A stretch of DNA of 64,000 bases from Candidatus Babeliales bacterium (GTDB taxonomy: Bacteria > Babelota > Babeliae > Babelales > RVW-14), in contig JAIEPG010000002.1 in assembly GCA_019749895.1 (NCBI GenBank), forward strand, positions 259,750 to 323,749, read 5' to 3'. Made by a program: the position numbers and the translations under genes. How positions within the stretch are numbered: position 1 is the stretch's first letter; the number at the start of each line of letters is the position of its first letter. The notes beneath the pieces were generated by a model, which was not told the DNA's origin, did no database searches, and was given only the letters and a program-made list of their open reading frames with translations. Below, piece by piece: positions 46,615 to 55,430 of the stretch.

Positions 46615-47277
46615 CTAAAATAAGATACTTATGAAAGAGCCAATCTTATGAAAAACAATGATAACTAAATGTATTGGGAGTGAAACAAGAAATGCCAGAA
46701 GCCAGATGCATTTACCGGTTAAGGGGCGCGTTGGTGGGAGTGCTATGAGGAAAAAGAGTACAACTGGGGTCAAAAGTAGGTAGTTGCAAACTCGCACAAA
46801 ACCTGGTTTGTGTTTTTTGAGCAAGCTGTACAGGTGGTTGCCGTCAGAGCCGGTGGGAAAGGGTAATATGCTTAAAAAACCAATGATTGCATTGGTAATT
46901 GCGGTAAGTCCAAAAGCTATGCCTATGCATGTCGCAGCAGATTTAGAGAGAAGGTGCAGGGGCATAACAAGAAGTATAAGCCCGTATAACAAAGCAATTA
47001 AAATGCTGATAGCTGGTCCTGCAAACAGGGTTAACGCCGTGTGCAAAACGGGCCGCTTAAAATTTTGAAAATTATCTTGGTTAAATGCTCTTTGTTTGGC
47101 AGGTATGCGTAAGTCAGATTTGCCTAGGAAACACATGAAGCTATAGTCACTTTTAATTTTACCGCCCAGTAGGCGTGCCGCTTTTTGGTGCGCGTGTTGA
47201 TGAATGGCCAATGAAATAAAAAAAACGACAAGCAAAGCAATCAGTTGGGGCCAAATGTCAAAGAAGCTGACGCTCAT
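46615..47277 (-). CDS. M50-like membrane protein lacking the catalytic Glu
   Basis: The 220-residue protein is a close relative of the N half of the next gene. Shared runs include [20 protein letters not shown] and [12 protein letters not shown]. Its zinc motif reads IHQHAHQKAARLLGG (H-Q-H-A-H): both His are kept and the catalytic Glu is Gln. The Asp of S-D-G-N-H is kept. Zinc binding without proteolysis is therefore plausible. The start at 47277 is chosen by alignment with the neighbour's N-terminus; upstream open codons to 47355 overlap the preceding gene. The ribosome site is weak. Confidence 0.75.
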   Translation of the reverse strand: MSVSFFDIWPQLIALLVVFFISLAIHQHAHQKAARLLGGKIKSDYSFMCFLGKSDLRIPAKQRAFNQDNFQNFKRPVLHTALTLFAGPAISILIALLYGLILLVMPLHLLSKSAATCIGIAFGLTAITNAIIGFLSILPFPTGSDGNHLYSLLKKHKPGFVRVCNYLLLTPVVLFFLIALPPTRPLTGKCIWLLAFLVSLPIHLVIIVFHKIGSFISILF

Positions 47278-47288
47278 GATGATCGTTT

Positions 47289-48008
47289 CTAAAATAACAT
47301 GCGGAACATGAGCTGCTTGATGGTGCTGCTTGCCATGGCAAGAACTCCCCACCACAGGTCGCTGACTACCGGCATTAAAAAGAGTACCATAACAATAATC
47401 AGTGAATATTCTTCAAGCCACTCAACAATGTAACGCTTGTTGTAGGGTAGGCAGTAATGCAAAATGTAGCCGGCATCAAAAGGAGGAATTGGTACCAGGT
47501 CGAGCACGCCAAACCAAATGGCAATATCAATAACGCCCTTAAAAATTTCAAGTAACGTGAGTGCTATGTAAGGCGGTAGGCTGCTGAAAGGTACAAACCT
47601 GAATAATAAGAAGACGCAAAATGCCAATAGAAAATTGCCCATTGAGCCAGCAAGGCACGTCATGATGCCGCCCAGTTTATAATGTTTAAAATTGCTGTCG
47701 TCAATTGGAACATGAATAGTCCAACGCACGCCCAGTGCCAACAACATAAAAAGAAGTAGTTGGCGAGGGATAGTGCCGGTTAGCAAGCTACCAATTAAAA
47801 AGAAGAAGATAATAAAAATACTTAAGCCAACAATATCAAGGTGCACCAGTGGGTTTAAGCTCAAAAAGCCGTGACGTTTTGGCGTGTTGTCTCCCATGCA
47901 ATAAGCTATTAATGCTTTAAAAAAACCGCGAAAGGTAAAAACAAGAAGAAAGATGGGGAAGAGGAGTGCTAGTTCGTTTATCAAGCCCAAAAAATATGGT
48001 GTTACCAT
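47289..48008 (-). CDS. M50-like pseudoprotease
   Basis: The 239-residue protein aligns with the active C half at 45.3-46.6 kb: MGDNTPKRHGFLSLNPLVHLDIVG against [24 protein letters not shown]. The H-E-C-S-H position is replaced by R-G-F-F-K and the L-D-G-G-H position by F-D-A-G-Y (VPIPPFDAGYIL). All zinc His and the catalytic Glu are gone while the membrane scaffold is kept. It probably binds a substrate or partner rather than cutting. AGGG precedes the ATG at 48008. First gene of the three. Confidence 0.75.
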   Translation of the reverse strand: MVTPYFLGLINELALLFPIFLLVFTFRGFFKALIAYCMGDNTPKRHGFLSLNPLVHLDIVGLSIFIIFFFLIGSLLTGTIPRQLLLFMLLALGVRWTIHVPIDDSNFKHYKLGGIMTCLAGSMGNFLLAFCVFLLFRFVPFSSLPPYIALTLLEIFKGVIDIAIWFGVLDLVPIPPFDAGYILHYCLPYNKRYIVEWLEEYSLIIVMVLFLMPVVSDLWWGVLAMASSTIKQLMFRMLF

Positions 48009-48120
48009 TTGTTATGCCCTAAAAAATCAAAGTGCCGCATTATACCTTCAAAACTCAAAGATTAAGCAAGTTTGGCTTGATGGTCAAATATCTTGCAAAT
48101 AACGCAGATCTTCTTTTTAT

Positions 48121-48148
48121 TCGACATCTTCTTTTTTTGGATTAGAAT
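48121..48148 (+). promoter_or_regulatory. Candidate promoter for the membrane-TPR genes
   Basis: TCGACA (5/6 to -35) at 48121-48126 and TAGAAT (5/6 to -10) at 48143-48148 are 16 bases apart. They lie about 57 bases before the first TPR gene, which also has a strong AGGAG ribosome site. Confidence 0.45.
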
Positions 48149-48205
48149 TTTCGGTAGAGAGCAAGGGCCCAATGAAGAGCTTGAGTAAAACAAGGAGAAG
48201 ATGCA

Positions 48206-50584
48206 ATGACGAAGAGTAAGAAAAAAAATGATCATATTGTTGATCAGGTTAATGTTTCTGCCGCTGGTGACGCTGTTAACAAACGAGAGCTGACGTTATG
48301 GGAAAAAATTTTGCCCCCCGCTATCTTGAGTCTTATAACGCTTATTATTTATGCCCCTTCGCTCAGCTACCCCTTTCAGTTTGATGATATCGCTAATATT
48401 ACCAAAAAGTTTGCCATTAGGTTTGACAATCCCTTAGGTCGCTGGTGGACAAATTCGCGTTGGTTTGGCGACTGGTTAAACACGCTCAATTTTCAAATTG
48501 GTCGATTCGATCCATTTTCTTATCGCTTGTTCAATGTGATGATTCATCTTGCAACTGGTGCGTTTGTATTCTTTTTAGTCTTAAGCTTGTGTCGGCAGAT
48601 TAAGGGTTTTTTACACAATAACGCGTTGCTGATAGCCACCGCAACATCAGCACTATTTTTGTTGCATCCGGTTCAGTCGCAAACGGTAAGTTATGTTATT
48701 CAAGCCCGTATTGAGGGTCTTGCAACGCTTTTCATTGTTGCAACTATAACATTTTTTGTGCAGGCATTTACGACAAAAAATACAACAAATCGTTGGCTTT
48801 TTTTAGCGTTGTCTTTTGTGATTGGATTTTTTTCCTGTGGGACCAAAGAAATTGTTATTGTGCTGCCGATTTTATTAATTATTACTGACTGGTTTTTTGT
48901 TGCACAACAACAGTGGTCAAGTTTTAAAAAACGCTTGTGGGTGCATGCACTCTTTACCGTTTTTATTATTGGTTTAATGATGCACTATTTGGGTGTTGGT
49001 TTTGCCAAGCAGGTTGTTTCGCTTGATACTGCTACGACTAACAATCGTGGTAATGTGTTGACGGTAGAGCCATTGGACGATATTACGCCGTACATGTTCT
49101 TTATTTCTGAATTTAAAGTTATTTTGCACTACTTGTTTATTTTCTTGGTACCGCTTGGTATTAGTGTTGAATATGATTGGAAGTTGGCTAAGGGCTTTTT
49201 GGCAATTGATTCCTTTTTTCCATTTTTAGCACTCCTTGCCATTGCGGCCTACATTCTTTGGGCAATGGTAAAAAAACGTCATACGTTTGTTGCGTACGGC
49301 CTTACTTGGTTTTTGGTATCAGTAGCACCCCGCTCTAGCTTCTTTCCGTCGCCAGAATTGGTTTGCGATTATAAAACCTATCTAGCTTCAATTGGCATGC
49401 TGTTTATCATGAGCGTGGGGCTGGCGTATGTGCTCAATAAAGCTGGTGCGTGGGTTCGATCAGCCGACTTTTTTAAACAATTTGCCGGTAAAAGTTATGC
49501 GCGAGAATTTAACATCAGTTTAGTAATGTTAGCATTAGTTTGTGTTCCATATAGTGTGGGCACTGTATTTCGTAATCAAATTTGGCGCTCTGCTGTTGAT
49601 TTTTGGGAAGACAATGCAAAAAAAGCTCCTGGCAAGGCGCGTGTTCACAACAATCTTGGTGTTGCGTATTCTGAAGTAGAAAAGCTTGACGAAGCAATAC
49701 TTGCTTATAAAAAAGCAATCTCAATGGACCGGCATTATCAAGATCCACTGAGCAATATTGCCGTTGCTTATTCAATGAAGGGCGAGATTGACAAAGCAAT
49801 AGAATCATTACGTTCTGCAATTCAAATTTGTCCAAACTACGCAGAAGCATACAACAATATTGGTTCGTTGTTGTTGCAAAAAGAAGAATTTGATGATGCT
49901 GAACGTGCGCTTAATTTCGCATTACATTTGCGTCCTTACTATGGCAAGGCGCACTACAACCTTGCGCGGATGTACGAAATAAAAAATAATGAAGAAAAGA
50001 TGTGGTATCATTTAAAGCAGGCAACGTTGGGTGATTTAGATGTTGCTGAGGTATTTTTTAAGCTTGGATTGATGGGTTTGAAGTTACAAAAATATGACGA
50101 AGCGGTACAAGCACTTGAAACAACCTTGGCGCGCGGTATGCAAAATGAGCAGGTCTGGTTTAATTTGGCCAATGCTTACTTTATGGTTAATCAATTTGAT
50201 AAAGCTGAGTCTATCTTTTTACGTTTAGTACAAAGCAATCCGCTGGACAAGCGCTATGTTTATAATTTGGCAGAAACGCATTTTAGTAAAGCTGAATATG
50301 AAAAAGCGTTAGGCTTGTTCAAAAAATCTACGACCTTTACAGACCCGTTGCCGCAGGCATTTTTTAGAGTTGCCAAGTGTTTTGAAATGCTCAAGCAAAA
50401 TGATTATGCAAAGGGATATTTGAATGATTTATTAACACTTAAATCTGACGATAATTTTAAAAATGCCGTGAATACAGAACTTGCTCGCTTGTCGTTACAA
50501 GAAAAAATGATTGAAGGTAACGGCTCGGTAAAATTAGAAGATATTAAGCAAGCGGCGGCGCAAGCGTCTCGATCTGTTGCGTAG
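48206..50584 (+). CDS. Membrane-TPR protein, TMTC-like putative glycosyltransferase
   Basis: The 792-residue protein has an N-terminal multi-helix membrane half (about residues 30-460) and a TPR half (about residues 470-770). The membrane part has YPFQFDDIANI in the first periplasmic loop (acidic D-D as in GT-C enzymes), LLHPVQSQTVSYVIQARIEG and SPELVCDYKTYLASIG. This order resembles TMTC/DUF1736 proteins, which are O-mannosyltransferases in animals. TPR units include ARVHNNLGVAYSEVEKLDEA and AEAYNNIGSLLLQKEEFDDA. Donor and acceptor are unknown. It is paired with a paralogue 35 bases downstream. Confidence 0.75.
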   Translation: MTKSKKKNDHIVDQVNVSAAGDAVNKRELTLWEKILPPAILSLITLIIYAPSLSYPFQFDDIANITKKFAIRFDNPLGRWWTNSRWFGDWLNTLNFQIGRFDPFSYRLFNVMIHLATGAFVFFLVLSLCRQIKGFLHNNALLIATATSALFLLHPVQSQTVSYVIQARIEGLATLFIVATITFFVQAFTTKNTTNRWLFLALSFVIGFFSCGTKEIVIVLPILLIITDWFFVAQQQWSSFKKRLWVHALFTVFIIGLMMHYLGVGFAKQVVSLDTATTNNRGNVLTVEPLDDITPYMFFISEFKVILHYLFIFLVPLGISVEYDWKLAKGFLAIDSFFPFLALLAIAAYILWAMVKKRHTFVAYGLTWFLVSVAPRSSFFPSPELVCDYKTYLASIGMLFIMSVGLAYVLNKAGAWVRSADFFKQFAGKSYAREFNISLVMLALVCVPYSVGTVFRNQIWRSAVDFWEDNAKKAPGKARVHNNLGVAYSEVEKLDEAILAYKKAISMDRHYQDPLSNIAVAYSMKGEIDKAIESLRSAIQICPNYAEAYNNIGSLLLQKEEFDDAERALNFALHLRPYYGKAHYNLARMYEIKNNEEKMWYHLKQATLGDLDVAEVFFKLGLMGLKLQKYDEAVQALETTLARGMQNEQVWFNLANAYFMVNQFDKAESIFLRLVQSNPLDKRYVYNLAETHFSKAEYEKALGLFKKSTTFTDPLPQAFFRVAKCFEMLKQNDYAKGYLNDLLTLKSDDNFKNAVNTELARLSLQEKMIEGNGSVKLEDIKQAAAQASRSVA

Positions 50585-50619
50585 TGAAGAACGTATGAGA
50601 AGTTAGAGGGAGAAATGCA

Positions 50620-52830
50620 ATGAACAAAACGAATAGTTTTGAAACGATCAAAAAATGGGCTCTGCAGCCAGGCATTATTATTCCAACTTTGTTAGCGCTG
50701 GCTACATTTTTATTTTATCAAGCATCATTGTGGTACGGATTTGTTTTTGATGATTTACCAACCATAGTTGAATATTTTTATGTTCGTGTTTTTGATCCTG
50801 CTAAGCAATTTTTTGCAAACTCGCGGTGGGTGTCGCGTATTTTAAATCAATTTACGTATCATTACTGGCAAACCGATCCGTTTGCTTATCGTATTTTTAA
50901 TCTTTTTTTGCACATTACTATTGGCATAATGATTTTTGCATTATTGGTAATGGTATTTAAAGATTTGAAAAAGAATGACTTTTTGCAGCGTAATGCTTAT
51001 CTGTTGGCAACGTTGGTGAGCGGTCTTTTTTTGCTGCATCCGGTACAAACGCAAACAGCGACTTATATAACACAAATGCGCCTTGAAGGCTTGGTAGTTT
51101 TCTTTACTTTTGCCGTGTTGCTTACCTTTGCCTTGGCGGTGAAAGCAAAAAGCCGAAATGCGCAAATTGGTTGGTATGCGTTTTCGTATGTATTAACCGC
51201 TTTTGGTGTTGGTACCAAAGAAGCCATTGTTGTGCTGCCGGTACTTACTATGCTGTTTGATTGGTTCTTTTTGGCTGAAGGTGATTGGAAGCAATTTGTA
51301 AGCCGTTGGTACATTCATGGCATGTACTTTTTGATAATGCTTGGTTTGTTGGTAAAATTTAACATCATCAGAATTAACTATCTTTCAACGGTTACGGTAA
51401 CGCCTCTTGCCAACAATCGTGGTAATGTGCTTACTGAAGCGGTGGCTGAAAAAATAACCCTTTTCCCCTACTTTATCTCTCAATTTAAAATTATTTTGCA
51501 TTATATTAAGATTTTTTTCTGGCCGTTTGATTTGTCGTTTGATTATGATGTGCGTCTTTCAAAGGGCATTTTTAATCTAGATGTCTTTGTGCCCTTTTTG
51601 ATATTACTTTCACTAGCTGGGGCTGCATTACGTTTGTGGTGGCAAGATAAAACTAATGTCATTAGTTTTTGTATTGCATGGTTTTTTATTTCTATTGCCC
51701 CGCGCGCTAGTATTTTCCCTTCAACAGAATTGGTGTGTGACTACAAAACGTATCTTTCTTCTTTTGGTGCTATGCTTTTAATTGCTGTTGGTTTTGCACA
51801 TTTAATTAAAATGGCAACCAGCTCGTTAACCAAAGAAAAAATGCAAACGTATAGCATTGGTATGGTTAGTGCATTGGTTGTATTAATGGGTTATGCAACG
51901 CAAACCAGAAATGTAGTGTGGAGTTCAGAATTAGCATTTTGGAAAGATGCGAGCGAAAAATCGGGTAAGGCACGCTGTTTTAATAATCTTGGTACGTCTC
52001 TTTACACTATTGGCAAAACAACCGAAGCCGTTGAAGCTTTTAATATGGCTATAAAAAAAGATAATTGGTACGCAGAGCCGCATATTAATTTGGGTTCAAT
52101 TTATCAAAATCAAGGCGATAACGACAAGGCGTTCGACCATTACCGCCAAGCAATTGAAATTGGTGAAGGGCATCCAGAATTGTTCCACAATCTTGGTATT
52201 TTGCATTACACCACTAACAACCTTGAAGCAGCAGAGATATGCTTTAAACAGGCCCTTGAGTTGCGTCCGTACTATAGCAGAGCACATATTACGCTGGGTA
52301 AAATGTATCAGCAACAAAATCGCATGACTGAGGCTGCTCAGTCTTTTGAAGCTGCACTCAACGGTGATTATCAAGATCAAGAGACGCACTATTTGTGTGC
52401 TGCTTCTTTTTATAGTATTGGTAATTATGAGCGTGCTGTTCAACTCTTGGAGTCAATGGACAAAAACTACCAAGATGTTGCTACTTTGTTGGGCGGTTCG
52501 TATTACAGTTTAGGCAAATATCGTGAAGCGGCCGAACACTTTGGTCTTGCCTTCAAACGCAGCAATGGAGACATTGGTTTGTGTTATAACTATGCTCAAG
52601 CATTGCTTCACGCACACAATTATGAAGAAGCATTGGCTATGTTTAAACTGTGCAATGAAAAAGATCATGAAAGCTTCCCATACTCGCAACTTCATATTGC
52701 CAAGTGCTTGAACGAGCTTGGTCAGCGCACACAAGCTGCCGACGAATTGCGTCAACTTGTTGCAAAAACTAAGCATGATAATGTAAAACAAGATGGCATG
52801 AGCTTAATGAAAGAAATTGGGTTGGCATAA
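50620..52830 (+). CDS. Membrane-TPR protein, TMTC-like paralogue
   Basis: This 736-residue paralogue of the preceding gene has the same order: FVFDDLPTIVEYF loop, LLHPVQTQTATYITQMRLEGL, GTKEAIVVLPVLTMLFDWFF, STELVCDYKTYLSSFG. TPRs follow from about residue 450 (ARCFNNLGTSLYTIGKTTEA; PHINLGSIYQNQGDNDKAF; PELFHNLGILHYTTNNLEAA). GAGGGAGA precedes the ATG. A terminator follows, so the pair forms a two-gene operon. The two copies may act on different acceptors through their TPR arms. Confidence 0.75.
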   Translation: MNKTNSFETIKKWALQPGIIIPTLLALATFLFYQASLWYGFVFDDLPTIVEYFYVRVFDPAKQFFANSRWVSRILNQFTYHYWQTDPFAYRIFNLFLHITIGIMIFALLVMVFKDLKKNDFLQRNAYLLATLVSGLFLLHPVQTQTATYITQMRLEGLVVFFTFAVLLTFALAVKAKSRNAQIGWYAFSYVLTAFGVGTKEAIVVLPVLTMLFDWFFLAEGDWKQFVSRWYIHGMYFLIMLGLLVKFNIIRINYLSTVTVTPLANNRGNVLTEAVAEKITLFPYFISQFKIILHYIKIFFWPFDLSFDYDVRLSKGIFNLDVFVPFLILLSLAGAALRLWWQDKTNVISFCIAWFFISIAPRASIFPSTELVCDYKTYLSSFGAMLLIAVGFAHLIKMATSSLTKEKMQTYSIGMVSALVVLMGYATQTRNVVWSSELAFWKDASEKSGKARCFNNLGTSLYTIGKTTEAVEAFNMAIKKDNWYAEPHINLGSIYQNQGDNDKAFDHYRQAIEIGEGHPELFHNLGILHYTTNNLEAAEICFKQALELRPYYSRAHITLGKMYQQQNRMTEAAQSFEAALNGDYQDQETHYLCAASFYSIGNYERAVQLLESMDKNYQDVATLLGGSYYSLGKYREAAEHFGLAFKRSNGDIGLCYNYAQALLHAHNYEEALAMFKLCNEKDHESFPYSQLHIAKCLNELGQRTQAADELRQLVAKTKHDNVKQDGMSLMKEIGLA

Positions 52831-52850
52831 ACTATTTGTAAGTTAAAAAT

Positions 52851-52889
52851 AAAAAAAGGGCTCTCGTAAAAAGAGGGCTCTTTTTTTTT
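52851..52889 (+). terminator. Intrinsic terminator after the TPR pair
   Basis: An eight-pair stem (GGGCTCTC with GAGGGCTC, including two G-U pairs) around an A-rich loop, flanked by an A-tract and a run of nine T. Confidence 0.8.
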
Positions 52890-52952
52890 ATGTGTGCGCT
52901 ATACTTTTACTTTGGTTAAGAAGTTAATTAAGTTAAAAATTTGAGGTGTTGC

Positions 52953-54032
52953 ATGATAGAAGAAGTACGGTTGTGGCCAAACAAGTTGCGTGATGGCCTT
53001 GCATGTGCGCAAACATTTATTAAGCAATTTGGCAATAAGCTGCCTGGGCGGGTACACACAGTAGCTTTTGTTGGCATGGGTGGTTCCGGTATTGTAGGCC
53101 GCATGCTCAAGCCTTTTTTAGACCAAGCTGGTGTTGCGTCAACCGTTATTGCCACTTCGATATTGCCTACGTACCTTGATAGGGCACTTATTGTGGAGGA
53201 ATCAGACCCATTTGCCTCCCCTTCTTTTTCTATGCCGCTAATGTTTGCTTACCAAACACTTGCTGTAGTCATTTCCTACTCCGGCAATACCTGGGAAACG
53301 CTTGATGCTTTGGAGCAGCTGATTGCAAAAAAGGTTCCCACGCTGGTTATTACGCACGGTGGTCGGGCGCTTGAGCTGGCAAAAAAACATGGGCTGCCTT
53401 ACGTTGTGGTTCCAGAGTCTAAAACGCCGCGCTCGGCACTTGGTACCTTTTTGGGCTTTTTTATGGCCCTTTTTGAGTACCAGGATTTGTTAAAAGATGG
53501 TAAAAAAATGGTTGAGGGCTTTATTAGCCACGCTGAAAAAAATCTGCCCATTTTGACTGAAAAGTCTTATTTTGATGATTTTTTAGCAGCTGTTGGTAAT
53601 AATGAATTTTTCCATATTTGGGGAGTTAGTGGAGAGAGTGAGGCTTTTGCCTACCGTGCCCAGACTCAATTTAATGAAAACGCCAAGGTTCATGCGGTAA
53701 GTTCGGCCTTTCCTGAGTTGTGCCATAATTTGATTGTTGGCTTTACCCAGGCACAAAAAGCCCCTTTTGTTCTATTTTTCTACACTAATTTCTTGTCAGA
53801 AAACCTCAAAAAAGCCGTTTTAGCCACGGAAGAACTTATGCAGGAATGCCGGGTTAATCTTTACAAACCGCCTATTTTGGGCGATACTTTGAGTGATCAG
53901 TTGTTTAACATGGTTTTATGGGCTGATTGTGCGTCCTATTATCTAGCGCAAAATCGAGGCATTGAAACTGCTCCGGTCCGTTTAATTGACGCACTCAAAA
54001 AAAAGCATCAGCAAAAAGGCATTATTGTATAA
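52953..54032 (+). CDS. Bifunctional phosphoglucose/phosphomannose isomerase (SIS domains)
   Basis: This enzyme interconverts Glc-6-P or Man-6-P with Fru-6-P. The 359-residue protein has two SIS domains: VAFVGMGGSGIVGRML near residue 35 and VVISYSGNTWETLDALEQL near residue 108 (phosphosugar loop). The catalytic Glu in FNENAKVHAV and the catalytic His 16 residues later in PELCHNLIVGF are both kept at the spacing of the archaeal PGI/PMI group, although the usual H-N-E is H-N-L. GAGGT precedes ATG 52953; a TTG at 52941 overlaps that site. No separate pgi is seen in the window. Confidence 0.85.
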   Translation: MIEEVRLWPNKLRDGLACAQTFIKQFGNKLPGRVHTVAFVGMGGSGIVGRMLKPFLDQAGVASTVIATSILPTYLDRALIVEESDPFASPSFSMPLMFAYQTLAVVISYSGNTWETLDALEQLIAKKVPTLVITHGGRALELAKKHGLPYVVVPESKTPRSALGTFLGFFMALFEYQDLLKDGKKMVEGFISHAEKNLPILTEKSYFDDFLAAVGNNEFFHIWGVSGESEAFAYRAQTQFNENAKVHAVSSAFPELCHNLIVGFTQAQKAPFVLFFYTNFLSENLKKAVLATEELMQECRVNLYKPPILGDTLSDQLFNMVLWADCASYYLAQNRGIETAPVRLIDALKKKHQQKGIIV

Positions 54033-54046
54033 AAGCGAGGATTACA

Positions 54047-54259
54047 ATGAAACAAGGTATTCACCCAGAAATTAACGAAGTAACTGCTCATTGCGTATGC
54101 GGTAGCACATTTCAAACAATAACAACATCAAAAGATCTTGATGTCGATATTTGTTCACAATGCCATCCGCTTTTCACTGGCGAGCAAAGATTTGTTGATA
54201 CCGCTGGTCGTATTGAAAAGTTCCAACAACGTTACGACAAAACAAACAAAAAACGATAA
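54047..54259 (+). CDS. rpmE: 50S ribosomal protein L31
   Basis: The 70-residue protein has the L31 pattern: MKQGIHPEINEVTAHCVCGS, DICSQCHPLFTGEQRFVDT, GRIEKFQQRY. The C-x-C plus C-x-x-C set marks the zinc-binding (C+) form. GAGG precedes the ATG. It lies 14 bases after the isomerase gene and 15 bases before prfA, a common L31-RF1 pairing in bacteria. Confidence 0.95.
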   Translation: MKQGIHPEINEVTAHCVCGSTFQTITTSKDLDVDICSQCHPLFTGEQRFVDTAGRIEKFQQRYDKTNKKR

Positions 54260-54274
54260 GAGCGTCACGCTTAT

Positions 54275-55336
54275 ATGTTAGATTGGAATGCAATACAAGC
54301 TGAGTATGATCAGCTTGTTGGAAAACTTTCTTCTTCTTCGGTTGCCCCAAAAGAGCGCATAGAACTTCAACGTCGCGCTTCACAGCTTTCAGGCTTACTC
54401 AAGTTGCATAAAGAAATTGAAGCACTTGAGCAAACTATTGCTGAAAATGAGCAACAAGCAGCAAACGAAGAAGGTGAGCTCAAAGATCTTTATTTGGAGG
54501 AAATTGAAGAATCCAAAAAACAGGTCAAAGAACTTACTAAGGAACTTGAAGACATTCTTTATCCAGCAGACGAGCACGATAGCCGTTCGGTTTTTCTTGA
54601 AATTCGGTCAGGCGCTGGCGGACAAGAAGCCGCGCTTTTTGCCGCAGACCTGTTCCGCATGTATTCCAACTATGCCCTGACCAGACATTGGACCATGTCG
54701 ATTGTTGAAGCAAACGATACCGACATTGGCGGGTACAGTAAAATTGTTGCGCATATCAAAGGCAAAAACGTTTACAAATACTTTAAGCATGAGTCTGGTG
54801 TGCATCGCGTGCAGCGCGTTCCAAAAACTGAAACCGCTGGTCGTGTTCATACTTCAACGGTTACTGTTGCAGTAATGCCCGAAGTTGAAGACGTTGAAGT
54901 GAACATTGAGCAAAAAGACTTGCGTATTGATGTGTACCGTTCAACTGGTGCTGGTGGGCAGCACGTTAACACGACTGACTCGGCCGTGCGCATTACGCAT
55001 ATTCCAACCGGCGTTGTTGTTTCGTGTCAAGATGAGCGCTCTCAAATTAAAAATAGAGCGCGTGCTATGAAAGTTTTGCAGTCGCGTATTTATGAGGCTG
55101 AGCGTGAGAAGCGCGAAGCTGAGCAAAGTGCGCAGCGCAAAGAACAAATTGGTTCTGGTGATCGTTCAGAAAAAATTCGTACCTATAATTTCCCTCAAAA
55201 TCGTATAACCGACCATCGCATTGATGTCACGCTTAAAAAGCTTGATTTGGTGATGGACGGTGATCTTAATGACTTGCTCGAGCCACTGATCGACTGGGAT
55301 CGTGAGCAACGACGCAAGAAAAGTTCCATCGACTAA
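54275..55336 (+). CDS. prfA: Peptide chain release factor 1
   Basis: RF1 ends translation at UAA and UAG. The 353-residue protein has the coiled N-domain, [40 protein letters not shown], and the catalytic G-G-Q in [20 protein letters not shown] near residue 228. A basic tail follows, with [19 protein letters not shown]. prmC is not adjacent. Its 3' end lies upstream of the nucleoside transporter start, once that start is set at 55431. Confidence 0.95.
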   Translation: MLDWNAIQAEYDQLVGKLSSSSVAPKERIELQRRASQLSGLLKLHKEIEALEQTIAENEQQAANEEGELKDLYLEEIEESKKQVKELTKELEDILYPADEHDSRSVFLEIRSGAGGQEAALFAADLFRMYSNYALTRHWTMSIVEANDTDIGGYSKIVAHIKGKNVYKYFKHESGVHRVQRVPKTETAGRVHTSTVTVAVMPEVEDVEVNIEQKDLRIDVYRSTGAGGQHVNTTDSAVRITHIPTGVVVSCQDERSQIKNRARAMKVLQSRIYEAEREKREAEQSAQRKEQIGSGDRSEKIRTYNFPQNRITDHRIDVTLKKLDLVMDGDLNDLLEPLIDWDREQRRKKSSID

Positions 55337-55430
55337 AACGCTTTATTCTTTTCTAGAACCTTTCAAATTTTTCGGCTATAGTACCAAAACTTGTGTAACT
55401 ATAGTACTAATTTTTATGAGAGGATTGCTT

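Noticed and set aside
53695-53745. Apparent loss of a catalytic residue in the isomerase (H-N-E read as H-N-L)
   Set aside because: The catalytic Glu lies 16 residues before the His, in N-E-N-A-K, and both are present at the right spacing.
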